Shown here: positions 21,191 through 32,530 of the stretch, one piece after another
Layout of the letters: every line of letters begins with the position of its first letter
How positions within the stretch are numbered: position 1 is the first letter of the stretch
From: Anthoceros angustus
Lineage: Eukaryota; Streptophyta; Anthocerotopsida; Anthocerotales; Anthocerotaceae
Length of the DNA: 64,000 nt
Reading direction: 5' to 3'
Assembly (NCBI GenBank): GCA_010909165.1
Contig: VJWM01000289.1
Coordinates: forward strand, 61,051 to 125,050
Position numbers and translations under genes: made by a program
Notes under the pieces: generated by a model
What the model was told of the DNA's origin: nothing
Database searches by the model: none
What the model saw: the letters and a program-made list of their open reading frames with translations, nothing else

Positions 21191-22000
21191 AAGCTCAACG
21201 AAGGATCGACACCGATCGGGCCCGATGAGGCTGGCATACAGTAAGCCGTCGGTGGTGGGGATGGGATTGCCTGGTTCCGGCCGGGCTCATGGCTGCCCTA
21301 AGCCCCGACAGGGCGCCTAATCGGATGATCCAGGCGGGCCTGTGGACTACGGACTTCCACAGGGGTGAGAAATTAGGTAGGGTTTTGTTTTTGTAGGAGT
21401 AAAGGATAAAATGAGGCGAAAAAGGGAAATAAGCACGGTTAGCACTCGGACGGCACTCGGAGTATACTCCGGACTGAGTGAACGCACTAGGCCTACGATG
21501 GCGTATAGCAACGGATAAGTCCGGACCCACTCCTGTGACCCGGTGATAAGTACGCCGGAAAGTAACTTAGAAGTTGGGCGTAGGGCGGACTAAGCGGCCA
21601 CGTGGGCGACCACAGTGGAGGCGGGCATGCGCCGGTCAGACCGTAACCTTGCGAGGCCGTTATAGCGGTATTCACGCCCCGCGGACTACGGACTTTGGGC
21701 TCTGGCTCCGAGGCGAGAGGACAGCGGCGGCGTAGGGCGAGTAAGCCATGCGGACCTCAGCGATTCTGGACGAGGAAGAGGCGCCCTCAGCCCGGTTACT
21801 CCGGCGTGGTCGCGGAAGAAGGTCATTTCGCTGCGACCTCGAGACAATTCGCGATCTCTTGCGCTCCATGATCCGGCTCTGGCGGTATCTCGTGGGACAC
21901 TCGGGCGTCTTGGCGGCTCACCGTTGAGGTCGGAGGAGGAGAAGGCGAAGGAAGGCGAACGCGTGCCAGCCTCACAAGCGAAGAACCAAGGAGGAGAAGG
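21191..22000 (+). repeat. Terminal segment of the GC-rich repeat family
   Basis: The block with GTAGGGTTTTG, GGAGTAAAGGATAAAATGAG and GGAGTATACTCCGGACTGAG recurs inverted near 40990-41170 and, diverged, near 57870-58090. It always lies next to sequence that begins an ATGGCACCCAAAAG-like frame. This suggests it is an LTR or terminus of one repeat family. Confidence 0.5.
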
Positions 22001-24820
22001 CGATGGCACCCAAAAGCCAGCGGAAGTTTGGGAGCCATGGAACCTTGTGGAGCGCAACATTGTGACCGGCGCTATCCGGACTTTGGGCTCTGGCTCCGAG
22101 GCGGGAGTGGCATTTGGATGTGTTCGGATAGTGCGGACATTTGATGTCACTCTGGTCGGGAGTTTGCCCGGAGGGCGGTCAATAAGGAGGTGCGGTCCAA
22201 GAACCTCCGGGAGGACCAAGGCGATGGACCTTGGAGGTCTGAGGCGGCCTACAACCGCCCAAGGAGGAAGAGGGGAGTGCCGAGCCCTCAAGGCGAAGGG
22301 AAGATAGGGCCGACCACAGCGATGCTAAGGCACAGGGCATAGCGGACCCTGTGGTTGGGCGATATCCGACTGTTGGACGGTCGAGTCGAGGCGGCCCGGA
22401 TCATTGTCCATCGAACCTACTCACCAAGGTGGATCACCTTGGTGATAATCTATTGCTGTTCCCGCACGCCGCAGGGGAAGAGGCGAAGGATTATCTTCGC
22501 CGGTTTAGCGAGGCTCATAGCTCGGGGCCAGAAGCCTTCGCCATCAGGCATCCCCATACGATCCATGTATGGGGCATTTGAACTCCTCAAGGAAGGAGCT
22601 TGGCTCGGAAAGGGAGGAGGCCTAGGAAGTGGAGGCGGGCAAGGCGGAGGAGGAGGCGGTCGTCGAAACCAAGCGGACTCGGGAGGAGGAGGCGGAGGAG
22701 GATTCCGGACTCCATACGTGGGGCGGACCCCTCACCACCCGAAGTATGGGAAGCAATTCCGCCTCCCTCCTTGGTGCCCCAACCCAGCGGCCGATCGGCG
22801 AGGCGGCCCGGCCAGCCCCCGGCCATCACTCGGTGAGGCCCAGCCGGACGGAGGCCGAAGGCCAAGACCACGGCTGGCAGCGGCACCCGGTCGGTGCAGT
22901 ACCTCTTCCCTGCGGAGTGGAGCGGAGGAAGCGATGGGAGGCGAGAAAGGGGCCGCCGAGGCGAGAGGACAGCGGCGGCCGCATCGAGCGGTCACATCGC
23001 GGGGAAGGGCAAAAGGCGTGCTCCGGACTCCATCACCTCGAGCCCAGGAGAAGAGGCGGAGAAGGGCTCATGACCAAAAGGGCCAAGGAGGAAGCTCGGC
23101 CTCGGGACCTAAGGGTCTGATTGGGTCGGAGGAGTCCGGACTTACTCGGCTGCGGTATGGAGGTCCTTGGCCGGACCGTGAGATCCGGCTCACTACGGAC
23201 TTTGTGGGAGCCTCACCGGCGGCGGCCGTGGAAGAAACACGGCGGGTCACAGCTACCGTCATGGGTATGCTCACAGGAATGCATGCGGGATGGCGAGACC
23301 CGGTGGAAGCCACCGGGCGCATGGTACTCCTCGGGAGGCGGTTGGAGGAGCCGAGGCGAGAAGGAAGCTCTCGGCGGATTGAGGAAGGAAGCGCGGAGGC
23401 GGAGAGGAGTCTGGTCCATCCGCAGGGCCGGACCAAATTCCTTCAGTGGAGGAGGAAGCGATGGGAGGCGAAAGGCCCAGCGGGCGGAGGACCTCGGGAG
23501 GCGGAGGAAGCGATGGGAGGCGAAGGGCCTTGGGCGCAGCGAGGCAGGCGGGATCGGAGGCGGCCGTGGACGAGCCAAGGCTGGAGGCTCGGTGAAGGTG
23601 GCCAGGAGGCGGAGGCCCGGCGAGGCCGATCGCGATCACTATCGGCGTGATCGGGCCGGTGGAGGAGGCGGAGGCCCACAGCCAATCAGAGGCAGTGGCC
23701 AGACAAGCACGGTCGAGCCGTGAGGAGGCGGAGGCCGGCACGGGAGATTGGGGACCTCGAGTGCAGTAGGAGGTAGAAGGCGGCGGAGGCTGGAGCAACA
23801 AGGACACCTTGGGTTGCAACTCCAAGATGCATCGGGCGGGGGTTCTCAGCGAGAGAATCCAAGACTTGACGAGGTGGGCGCCTCCGGCTCCTTGAAGCGG
23901 AGGAGAATAGGCGGCAGTGCAAGGAGTTCGGCGTCGCAAGGTTGCGAGGATGTGGAGGAAGCCGAGTCGGACGGGGATCTGCCGCTGGAGAAGGAAGTGG
24001 AGGACCTCGGGAAAGAATAGGCGGAGGAGGAGGAGGAGGCCGGGAGGCGGAGGAGGAGGCCGGGAGGCGGAGGCGGCCGTGGACGAGCCTGGAGGCTCGG
24101 TGAAGGTGGCCAGGAGGCGGAGGCCCGGCGAGGCGATCGCGATCACTATCGGCGTGATCGGGCCGGTGGAGGAGGCGGCCGAGGCACCAATCGAAGGCCG
24201 AGCAAGTGGCCGCGGAGCAAGCAGTCGGCCGTGAGGAGGAGGCCGGCACCGGGAGATTGGGGACCTCGAGTGCAGTGCGGGAGGTAGAAGAGGCGGCGGA
24301 GGCTGGAGGGCCAAGGACACCTTGGGTTGCAACTCCAAGATGCATCGGGCGGCGGGGGTTCTCAGCGAGAATCCAAGACTTGACGAGAGGTGACGCCTCC
24401 AGCTCCGCTTGAGCGGAGGAGAATGGCGGCAGTGCGAGGAGTTCGGCGTCGCAAGGTTGCGAGGATGTGGAGGAAGGAGTCGGACGGGGATCTGCCCGCT
24501 GAGAAGGAAGTGGCGGACCTCGGGAAAGAATAGGCGGAGGAAGAAAGCCTTTGGAGGAGAGGCTACATTGCTCGTCCGGTTGCGAGGCGAAGGGAGCTCG
24601 GCTCCATGGCCCATAGGAGGCGGGCTGGAACACAGCAGGAGGAGGAGAGCGTCGGCGGCGAAGGTTGCAAGTAGCGGAGGCGGCCTTGGCGGCCTCAAGG
24701 AGTCCGCCCGCCTCGGTGGTAAGCTTGGCCGGGCAGGCGGTGGCGGGCGATGCTCGATTCTGGAGCACCTGGAGGAGGAGTGGTGCTCGGGCTCATGTGG
24801 AGGAGGCGATTGACAAGTCG
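22001..24820 (+). repeat. GC-rich repeat family, plus-oriented copy
   Basis: Dominated by GGAGGCGGAGG-type sequence that stays open in several frames at once. The 22351-22581 frame has LTKVDHLGDN and GEEAKDYLRRFSEAH. TKVDHLGDN recurs in the minus copies at 36.8 and 38.9 kb, and TKVDHL in the minus copy at 56.9 kb, so that frame is probably the true one. The long 431- and 475-codon frames here are products of composition. Internal duplication: GGGACCTCGAGTGCAGT occurs near 23750 and 24258. Confidence 0.55.
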
Positions 24821-26817
24821 ATTCCGACCGCCTACTACCACCTTGAGCTCCTCAAGGCTCTGGAGGTCTGCGCCACCCTAGGCGGGAGGTGGACTTCGAG
24901 AAAGGATGGAGGAGGAGGCGAGAGGAGGAGGCGGAGGCCCAGCGGGCGGAGGAGGAGGAGTCCTAGGGCTTGTTTGGCGGCCAGGCGGGAGGAGGCAGGA
25001 GGAGGAAGGAGTCGCCACAGGAGGTAAGCACTCGGCACCCTCGCATGGAAGGAAGGAGGATCTTGGAGGAAGGGAAAGGTGCAATCGGGCATTCGGGAAC
25101 CAAGGGAGGGTGTGGCGCGACTTTCGCGTGTGACCCGGTAGCGCCACAATCCGTGTGTCGTTGTAGGAAGAAGTCCGTTCCCAAAGGGAATGATAGGCTC
25201 CGTTTACGCGTTTGGTGATTCTTCCCGTCCTTAGCGCTCGTTCGGTCTCAACACACACATACTCCTAACTACTCTGGCGTTCACCGTCTGAGGCCGGTAT
25301 GGCCAAGCGTTTAAGGACCCGTTCGCGTCCGTATCGTTCATACATCCTCACGCATCGATCCTTTCCTCTCTCCCTCACGCTACACTCTTGATCTTAGAAA
25401 GGCGGGTTCTGTGATCCGGACCTCCTCCGTTCGCGGGCCTCTCCGTCCGGGCTCTACGCCCTCCGGAGTTCCTCCGGCTCACGTTCGATCAGGTCGGTGG
25501 GGCGCGGCTCGGGCGAGCTCAGTCACCCTTCCTGCACACACCACAGCGTTAAGAGTCACGGGACCTTGATCAATCTCCCGGAGGCGTGCACCTTTCGGTG
25601 ACTCGGGACTCACGTTAGCAAGAAGACTCACAAAGGTGCAGCAGCGGCATCAACACCAAGAAAGATGCTTTACTAGGCCTCGGCCCTCTTATCTGCGCCC
25701 AAGGTGGCGTCTTTATTACACCCCTATTACGGTGATAGCCCATTTCGGTATACCTAATCGACGCCTACCATCCTATTTCCCCTATCTCCCATCTCCTTGT
25801 GAAATTTGGGAAGGTCACAGGCCGCCTCGGAATGGGTGGTCAATCCCCGTCTGGCGGTTGTCGCAATCGGATGATCCGTGAGGCGGGGCCCCTCCTCTCC
25901 CGGAATCACAGCCGGGTTGGGCTCTGGTGATCGACAGCCGCGTCATCCTCCTGGCCTCCACAGGTCCTTGGCGGTGGGGCCACCACTATCTGCTCCCCTA
26001 AGCGTAAGTCGAAGGGGCTCCTCCTTCTTGCGGTCCGGTCCTCGAGGTCTGTCTCGACTCCGAACTTGAGTCGGCTTATTCACAGGTCCGGCTAGGTCGT
26101 CGGTCCGGACCTCGGTCGGTTCAGGTCCGGACTTGAGTCCGGACTTATTCCGGACTTGGTCGGACTTATTAGTCCGGACTTGGTCGGCCTCCCTCGGGGT
26201 CCGGACAAAGTCGGACTCACGCCCACCGGGTTTCCTCCCTCAGGACTCCTCCGTGGCTCTCCTCGAAGTCCTTCGCTGTTCCCGATCGCCCGGTGACTCC
26301 CGTTGGCCCCTCCTTCCATGGTGAGGTGCGGGGTGACCTCGATCGCATCCGCGCTCCCTCGTTACGCTCCTCGGTTGCTCCTCTCCGCTCCGTCATCTCA
26401 AGCAGGGGCCACTAGGGTCCTGTCTTGTCCCGTGGCCTTCATCTCCTTGAGCCTTCCGGGGGTCTCAGTTCGGTCGAGGCTTCTCGCCTTGGGAGCTCGG
26501 CGTGGTAATAGGCAAAAATCGACTTGTTGGTGCCTCTTCCACGTGTGCGGGCACCGATACTCCCTCGCCATAAGTGTTAGGCGTCTTTGCCCGGCTTGTT
26601 GGGCCACCTCTCTGCCCGGTTGTGGTGGGCGGGTATCACGCGAGGCTACAAGGCGGCCTCGGTCACCTCCTGCATTGCCTGTTGCTCCACTGCTCCGGCT
26701 CCGTCGTTTCCTCTCCATTGCCGACTTACCGCCATAGGCGTTCCCTTCCGCCTTTCTCGGTGGACCGGCTTCTTTTACTTCCGGTGCTCGCTCCTCCGTT
26801 CATTACGGCCTTTAGCT
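24821..26817 (+). repeat. GC-rich repeat, first of two diverged tandem blocks
   Basis: Shares long colinear stretches with 27150-28400, for example CTCAAGGCTCTGGAGGTCTG, GGTATGGCCAAGCGTTTAAG and CACAGCGTTAAG. The copies differ mostly by small indels. Part of it (26220-26810) is also colinear with 29580-30175. Confidence 0.7.
26110..26216. repeat. AGTCCGGACT palindrome cluster (short)
   Basis: Several copies of the self-complementary decamer AGTCCGGACT or TCCGGACTT variants, linked by TTATT. Related to the longer array at 28385-28735. Confidence 0.85.
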
Positions 26818-27002
26818 CATGACTCAGAGAGGCAAGCCCGCACCAGAATCGCTGACGCCAGCCATGGCCGCCACGCTAAACCCTGGAGATGGAGATGGAG
26901 GCAGCTAGTCGTCGAAGTCGCGCCAAGGAGAGTGCCTGCAGCTATCTTAGAAACTCAAGTGCTTTCGTTGTTCCAGCCAGATTTGGGCTCAAGGGTTGCA
27001 AG
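26818..27002 (+). repeat. CACTA fragment (equals about 14343-14525)
   Basis: Near-identical to the CACTA interior, from TCATGACTCAGAGAGGCAAG to GGGCTCAAGGGTTGCAAG. It is joined to GC-rich family sequence at both ends, through shared TCATGACTC and GGTTGCAAG. Confidence 0.9.
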
Positions 27003-28384
27003 AGGTAGCAGGCGGCCTTGGCCTCAAGGAGTCCGCCCGCCTCGGTGGTAAGCTTGGCAGGAGGCAGGCGGTGGGCGATCTGCTCGATTCTGGAGCACCT
27101 CTGGAGGAGAGTGCGGTGCTCGGGCTCATGTAGAGGAGGCGATTGACAAGTCGATTCCGACCGCCTACTACCAGCTCCTCAAGGCTCTGGAGGTCTGCGC
27201 CACCCTAGGCGGGAGGTGGACTTCGAGAAAGGATGGAAGGAGGCGAGAGGGCGGACCGGGGCAGCCTGACACAGGAGTCCTAGGGCTTGTTTGATGACAG
27301 CGTGGCGAGGAGGAGGAGGAGGAAGGAGGAGGAAGTCGCTGCAGGAGGTAAGCACTCGGCACCCTCGCATGGAAGGAAGAGGAGGATCTTGGAAGGAAGG
27401 AAAGGTGCAATCTGGGAACCAAGGAGGGTGTGGCGCGACTTTGCGATGCGGCCAGCTGGCGCACAATCCGTGTCGTTGTAGGAAGAAGTCCGTTCCCAAA
27501 GGGAATGATAGGCTCCGTTTACGCGTTTGGTGATTCTCTGTCCTTAGCGCTCGTTCGGTCTCAACACACATACTCCTAACTTCTCAGCGTTCACCGTCTG
27601 AGGCCGGTATGGCCAAGCGTTTAAGGACCCGTTCGTATCGTTCACATCCGTCCCTCACGCATCGATCCTTTCCTCTCCCTCACGCTACACTCTTGGTCTT
27701 AGAAAAAGCGCGGTCTGATCCGGACCTCCTCGTCGTTCCGGCCTCTCGTCCGGGCTCTACACGCCCTCCGGAGTTCCTCCGGCTCACGTTCGATCAGTTC
27801 GGTGCGGGCCGTCCGGGACCGTCACGGTCACCCTTCCTGCACACACCACAGCGTTAAGTCGTCACGGGACCTTGATCAATCTCCCGGGCGCCGTGCACCT
27901 TTCGGTGACTCGGGACTCACGTTAGCAAGAAGACTCACAAGGTGCAGCAGCGGCATCAACACCAAGAAAGATGCTTTACTAGGCGGCCTCGGCCCTCTTA
28001 TCTGCGCCCAAGGTGGCGTCTTTATTACACCCCTATTACGGCGATAGCCATTTCGGTATACCTAATCGGCCGCCTACCATCCTATTTCCCCCCTATCTCC
28101 CCATGTTGTAGGTGGGAAGGTCACAGGCCCGCCTCGGAATGGGTGGTCAATCCCCGTCACAGCGGTTGTGGTGCACCCAATCGGATGATCCGTGGTGGGG
28201 CCCCTCCTCTCCCGGAATCACAGCCGGGTTGGGCTCGTCGGTCGACAACGCCCGTTACCGGCGTCATCCTCCTGGCCTCCCCACAGGTCCGCCGGTGGGG
28301 CCACTATCGGCTCCCCTAAGCGTAAGTCGAAGGGGCTCCTCCTTCTTGCCGCGATCCGGTCCTCGAGGTCTGTCTCGACTCCGA
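27003..28384 (+). repeat. GC-rich repeat, second diverged tandem block
   Basis: Repeats 24660-26060 with many small deletions and insertions. Includes the tRNA-like string GGTATGGCCAAGCGTTTAAG at 27608. No gene was recognised. Confidence 0.7.
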
Positions 28385-28737
28385 ACTTGAGTCCGGACTT
28401 ATTCTGGTCCGGACTTGGTCCGGACTTGGTCCGGACTTATTCTGGTCCGGACCTCGTCGGTCGGACTTATTAGTCCGGACTTGGTCCGGACTTATTAGTC
28501 CGGACTTGAGGTCGGACTTATTCTGGTCCGGACTTGGTCCGGCCTCCTCTGGGGTCCGGACAAAGTCGGACTTATTCTGGTCCGGACTTGAGTCCGGACT
28601 TGAGTCCGGACTTATTAGTCCGGACTTGAGTCCGGACTTATTCTGGTCCGGACTTGAGTCCGGACTTATTCTGGTCCGGACTTGAGTCCGGACTTGGTCC
28701 GGACTTGGTCCGGACAAAGTCGGACTTCCTCCGGCTC
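28385..28737. repeat. AGTCCGGACT palindromic minisatellite (long array)
   Basis: About 350 bp made of the perfect 10 bp palindrome AGTCCGGACT and GGTCCGGACTTG units separated by TTATT or TTATTCT. On the minus strand it reads as a degenerate peptide repeat of the type SPDQNKSGL, likely a by-product of the periodicity. Confidence 0.93.
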
Positions 28738-29123
28738 ATACAGCAGCGTTGCAGCCACAGCAACGCTGATCCAACAAGTTTGGGGTTTCCAACCTTCCAG
28801 GGTCATAGCGCCCGCGTTACAGGTCGGTTGCCGTTGATTCTTATACCAAACTGCTCGCCTTGATGAGGCGAGTCTAATGGTATACTGTGTGTCCAATTTG
28901 GAGCCCTATCCAGGGACTGATTGCGTTTGAAAGTTTCGAACAGCAGGGTTTTGCTCTTGCTGCATTTGCTTTGATTTTCAATCTGGCATCGCGAGTGAGC
29001 GAGGCCGTGCTGCAAGCTTTGCATGTGAGCTGGAGTTTTGCTGTGCTGTGTTTCTCAATCCTAGGGCAGACATAGGGGACCGTAGGTGCTGCATGATCAA
29101 AGCAGTTGAACTTTCTATTTTGT
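28738..29123 (+). repeat. CACTA fragment (equals about 14755-15150), permuted
   Basis: Starts at CAGCAGCGTTGCAGCCACAG and ends at TTTCTATTTTGTGCT. In the intact element this segment lies to the right of the one that follows here, so the order is swapped. Confidence 0.9.
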
Positions 29124-29578
29124 GCTCCATTCCCACCAGAGCAAAAACATCATAAAAAACACGCACTGGCGAGTGCTGCGAAATTCCTGCTCAACCTAAT
29201 GGCGGGAAGTCCTGACTATGAGTCATTTCCGCCGGCGTTTCACACCGCGGTCAAGGGAGAGACGCTGTACAAGTGTATGGAAAACCCTTCGTCTCGTATC
29301 ATGACTCAGAGAGGCAAGCCCGCACCAGAATCGCTGACGCCAGCCATGGCCGCCACGCTAAACCCTGGAGATGGAGATGGAGGCAGCTAGTCGTCGAAGT
29401 CGCGCCAAGGAGAGTGCCTGCAGCTATCTTAGAAACTCAAGTGCTTTCGTTGTTCCAGCCAGATTTGGGCTCAAGGGTTGCAAGGATTGATGTTTCTGTG
29501 TCCCGCTGCAGTGCCAGGTGCGACTTACCCGACTCCAAGCTGCCTGGTGCAGGCAGCCCATCAACAAAGTCGGACTCC
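29106..29578 (+). repeat. CACTA fragment (equals about 14168-14615) with open cargo frame
   Basis: Contains the 94-codon frame (29106-29390) with LMAGSPDYESFPPAFHTAVK, GETLYKCMENPSSRIMTQRG and a TAG stop. It is intact here but frameshifted in the copy at 14163. Ends in ACAAAGTCG, where GC-rich family sequence takes over. Confidence 0.85.
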
Positions 29579-31096
29579 CACCGGGTTTCCTCCCTCAGGA
29601 CTCCTCCGTGGCTCTCCTCGAAGTCCTCCTTCCCGATCGCCCGGTGACTCCTTCGTTGGCCCCTCCTTCCATGGTGAGGTGCGGGTGCTTACCTCGATCG
29701 CATCCGCTCCCTCGTTACGCTCCTCCGGTTGCTCCTCTCCGCTCCGTCATCTCAGGCCACTAGGGTCCTGTCATCCCGTGGCCTTCATCTCCTTGAGCCT
29801 TCCGGTCCGTCGGTTTCGGCCGTCGAGGCTCTGCGCCGGGAGCTCGGCGTGGTAATAGGCAAAGTCAGATCGACTTGTTGAATTGCCTCTTCCACGTGTG
29901 CGGGCACCGATACTCCCTCGCCATAAGTGTTAGGGGGCGTCTTTGCCCGGCTTGTTGGGCCACCTCTGCCCGGTTGTGGTGGGCGGGGTATCACGCGAGG
30001 CTACAAGGCGGCCTCGGTCACCTCCTGCATTGCAGCTGTTGCTCCACTGCTCCGGCTCCGTCGTTTCCTCTCCATTGACTTACCCGCCATGGCGGCGTTC
30101 CCTTCCGCCTTTCTCGGTGGACCGGGCTTCTTTTACTTCCGGTGCTCGCTCCTCCGTTCATTACGGCCTTTAGCTCATGACTCCCTCTCCGGTGATCCGT
30201 CTCACTCCGGACTTCCTCCGGCTCATACATGGCAGCAGCGTCCAACTCCTTGGATAGTCGCGATTTTCCTCCGTCTTGAGACGGGGCACTCTATTTCGTG
30301 CTCGTGGATTCTCGTTGAGAATCACTGCTGCTCGACGCATCTTGGGTTGTAGCTCCGGCGTGTCCTTCTCCTCCATCTCCTCCTTCTACCTCCTGCACTG
30401 GCTCGGAGATCTCCTATCTCCCGAGTCGGCCTCCATCTCCTCCTTGGCCTTGCACGCTCCATAGCCCTTTGTCGGCCGAGTACTGCTGTGACTCTCTCCA
30501 CGGTTCGATCTGCGTCTGGTGATCCGGTCGCTCTTTGTGACTTGCTCGCCGCCTTTACAGGCCTCGCCCACTTGGCGCTGGCCGGGCCTCGCCAGTCCCG
30601 AGCTCTCTTGTGCCGGGCCTCTTAGCCTCTGCTGCGCTTCCCCCCTTCTGCAAGGTCCTCCGCCCGCTTGGCCTCTGAGCTTGCTTGACGCCGGTGAAGA
30701 ACCTTGATCTGGCCCCGCCGGGCCTCGCGCTCCGCCACCGGCGTTTCCCTTCCTCGATCGGCGAGGACTCCGCCTTTGCCCTGGCGCCTTCACTTGCTCT
30801 TGGGTTCCACCATCCTCCTCGGGTGGCCTCCACTTCACAGGTCTTCTCTGTACCACGAGACCCCAAAGCATTCCGTCCATGGCGGACTCGCCGTGTTTCT
30901 TCCACGGCCGCAGTGAGGCCCCACAAAGTCCGTAGTGGAGCCGGCATTTCTCGTCCAGGACCTCCATACCCTTGATCCGGGAGTAAGTCGGGTGGGTTCT
31001 CGGACCTAATCGGGACCCTCGGGTCACAGTGGTGGTCAGTCTCACCCTCTTGGCCCTCTTGGCCTCTAACTCCTTTGTGCCCTCTTTCTCACAGGG
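29564..31096 (+). repeat. 1.53 kb direct repeat, copy 1
   Basis: Nearly identical to 32523-34055 (offset 2958-2961). By eye the differences are a few 1-3 nt indels. It begins in ACAAAGTCG and ends in CTCACAGGG, and at both ends it borders CACTA-derived sequence in one or other copy. It belongs to the GC-rich family in the orientation opposite to 22-25 kb. Confidence 0.95.
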
Positions 31097-31102
31097 CTCG
31101 GA

Positions 31103-31163
31103 GGAGGTGGCTACGCACCCACAGCAAGGCACCACCTCCCCGCCTCACTAGCCGCAGCAGCGT
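31103..31163 (+). repeat. 60 bp CACTA fragment (equals about 14703-14763)
   Basis: GGAGGTGGCTACGCACCCAC onward through GCCGCAGCAGCGT. Flanked on both sides by GC-rich family sequence. The joins coincide with shared GGAGGTG and GCAGCAGCGT. Confidence 0.9.
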
Positions 31164-32098
31164 CCAACTCCTTGGATAGTCGCGATTTTCCTCCGTCTTG
31201 AGGCCGGAGGGCACTCTATTTCGTGCTCGAGTCGTGGATTCTCTCGTTGAGAATCACTGCTGCTCAGCGCATCTTGGGTTGTAGCTCCGGCGTGTCCTTC
31301 TCCTCCATCTGCTGCGCCTCTCCTCTCTACTGCTGTACTCGGGAATCTCTATCTCCCGTCTTGGCCTCCATCTCCTCCTTGGTGGCCCTTGCTCCATAGC
31401 CTTTGTCGGCCTTGAGTTAGCCTCGGTGCTGTGACTCTCTCCACGGTTCGATCACGTCATGGTGATCCGGTCGCTCTTTCGCTTGACTCGCCGCCGCCTT
31501 TACAGGCCTCGCCCACTTGGCGCTCTGGCCGCCTCCGGTCGAGCTCTCTGCTTGTGCCGGGCCTCTTAGCCTCTGCTGCGCTTCCCCCCTTCTTTGCAAG
31601 GTCCTCCGCCCGCTTGGCCTCCAGCTTGCCGATTCGGTGAGAACCTTAACCCGATCTGTGAACCGCCGGGCCTCGCGCTCCGGCGTTTCCCTTCCTCGAT
31701 CGGCGAGGACTCCGCCTTTCCTTTGCCCCAGGCGCCTTCACTTGCTCTTGGGTTCCACCATCCTCCTCGGGTGGCCTCCACTTCACAGGTCTTCTCTGTA
31801 CCAGAGACCCCAAAGCATTCCGTCCATGGCGGTAGCAGGACTTCGCCGTGTTTCTTCCACGGGCTGTGAGGCCCCACAAAGTCCGTAGTGGGGCCGGCAT
31901 TTCTCGGTCCATAGGACCTCCATACCTTGATCCGGAGTAAGTCGGGTGGGTTCTCGGACCTAATCGGGACCCTCGGGTCACAGTGGTGGTCAGTCTCACC
32001 CTCTTGGCCCTCTTGGCCTCTAACTCCTTTGTGCCCTCTTTCTCACAGGGCTCGGAGGAGGTGAGGGGTCGGGAGCAAGCTCTTTTGCCCCTTCACAG
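31158..32098 (+). repeat. 0.94 kb direct repeat, copy 1
   Basis: Colinear with 35269-36207, starting at CAGCGTCCAACTCCTTGG and ending at CCCCTTCACAG. Differences are mainly short indels. It is also a diverged relative of the right part of the 1.53 kb repeat. Confidence 0.92.
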
Positions 32099-32255
32099 GG
32101 GGGCAGGTTTTCTGGATAGGTTCAGAGGAAAGTTTGGGAGGAGCCAACCGTGGATGAGATCAGAGCTGTTGGTACAGTTCACGGAAATTGGCTGGTGAAG
32201 CTGCGAGCTTTTGGATGAATTCCAAAATCACAAGTCCTGCTTTGGGTCCACAGGT
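32099..32255 (+). repeat. CACTA fragment (equals about 15215-15377)
   Basis: From GGGGGGCAGG through TTTGGGTCCACAGGT; carries the 5' half of the 111-residue cargo frame. Joined to GC-rich sequence through shared CCACAGGT. Confidence 0.9.
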
Positions 32256-32344
32256 GTCCGCCGGTGGGGCCACCACTACTCCCCTAAGCGTAAGTCGAAG
32301 GGGCTCCTCCTTCTTGCCATGACCTCGAGGTCTGTCTCGACTCC

Positions 32345-32530
32345 GAACTTGAGTCGGACTTATTCTGGTCGGCCCGGCTGGGTCCGACCTTGTCTGGGGT
32401 CCGGACCTCGAGGTCCGGACTTGAGTCGGACTTGGTCCGGACTTATTCTGGTCCGGACTTGAGGTCGGACTTATTAGTCCGGACTTGAGGTCCGGACCTC
32501 GAGGTCCGGACCTCGAGGTCGGACAAAGTC
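32345..32530. repeat. CCGGACTT and CCTCGAGG palindrome cluster
   Basis: Repeated GGTCCGGACTTGAGGTC and GGTCCGGACCTCGAGG units, with both AGTCCGGACT and self-complementary CCTCGAGG. Third array of this type in the window. Confidence 0.88.

Noticed and set aside
22355-23650. 431-codon open frame on the plus strand, and a 475-codon minus-strand frame at 23271-24698
   Set aside because: Both lie in GGCGGAGG-type sequence that is open in several frames at once. Their products are low-complexity Gly/Arg or Pro/Ser/Leu repeats, and neither frame carries the peptide conserved between copies.
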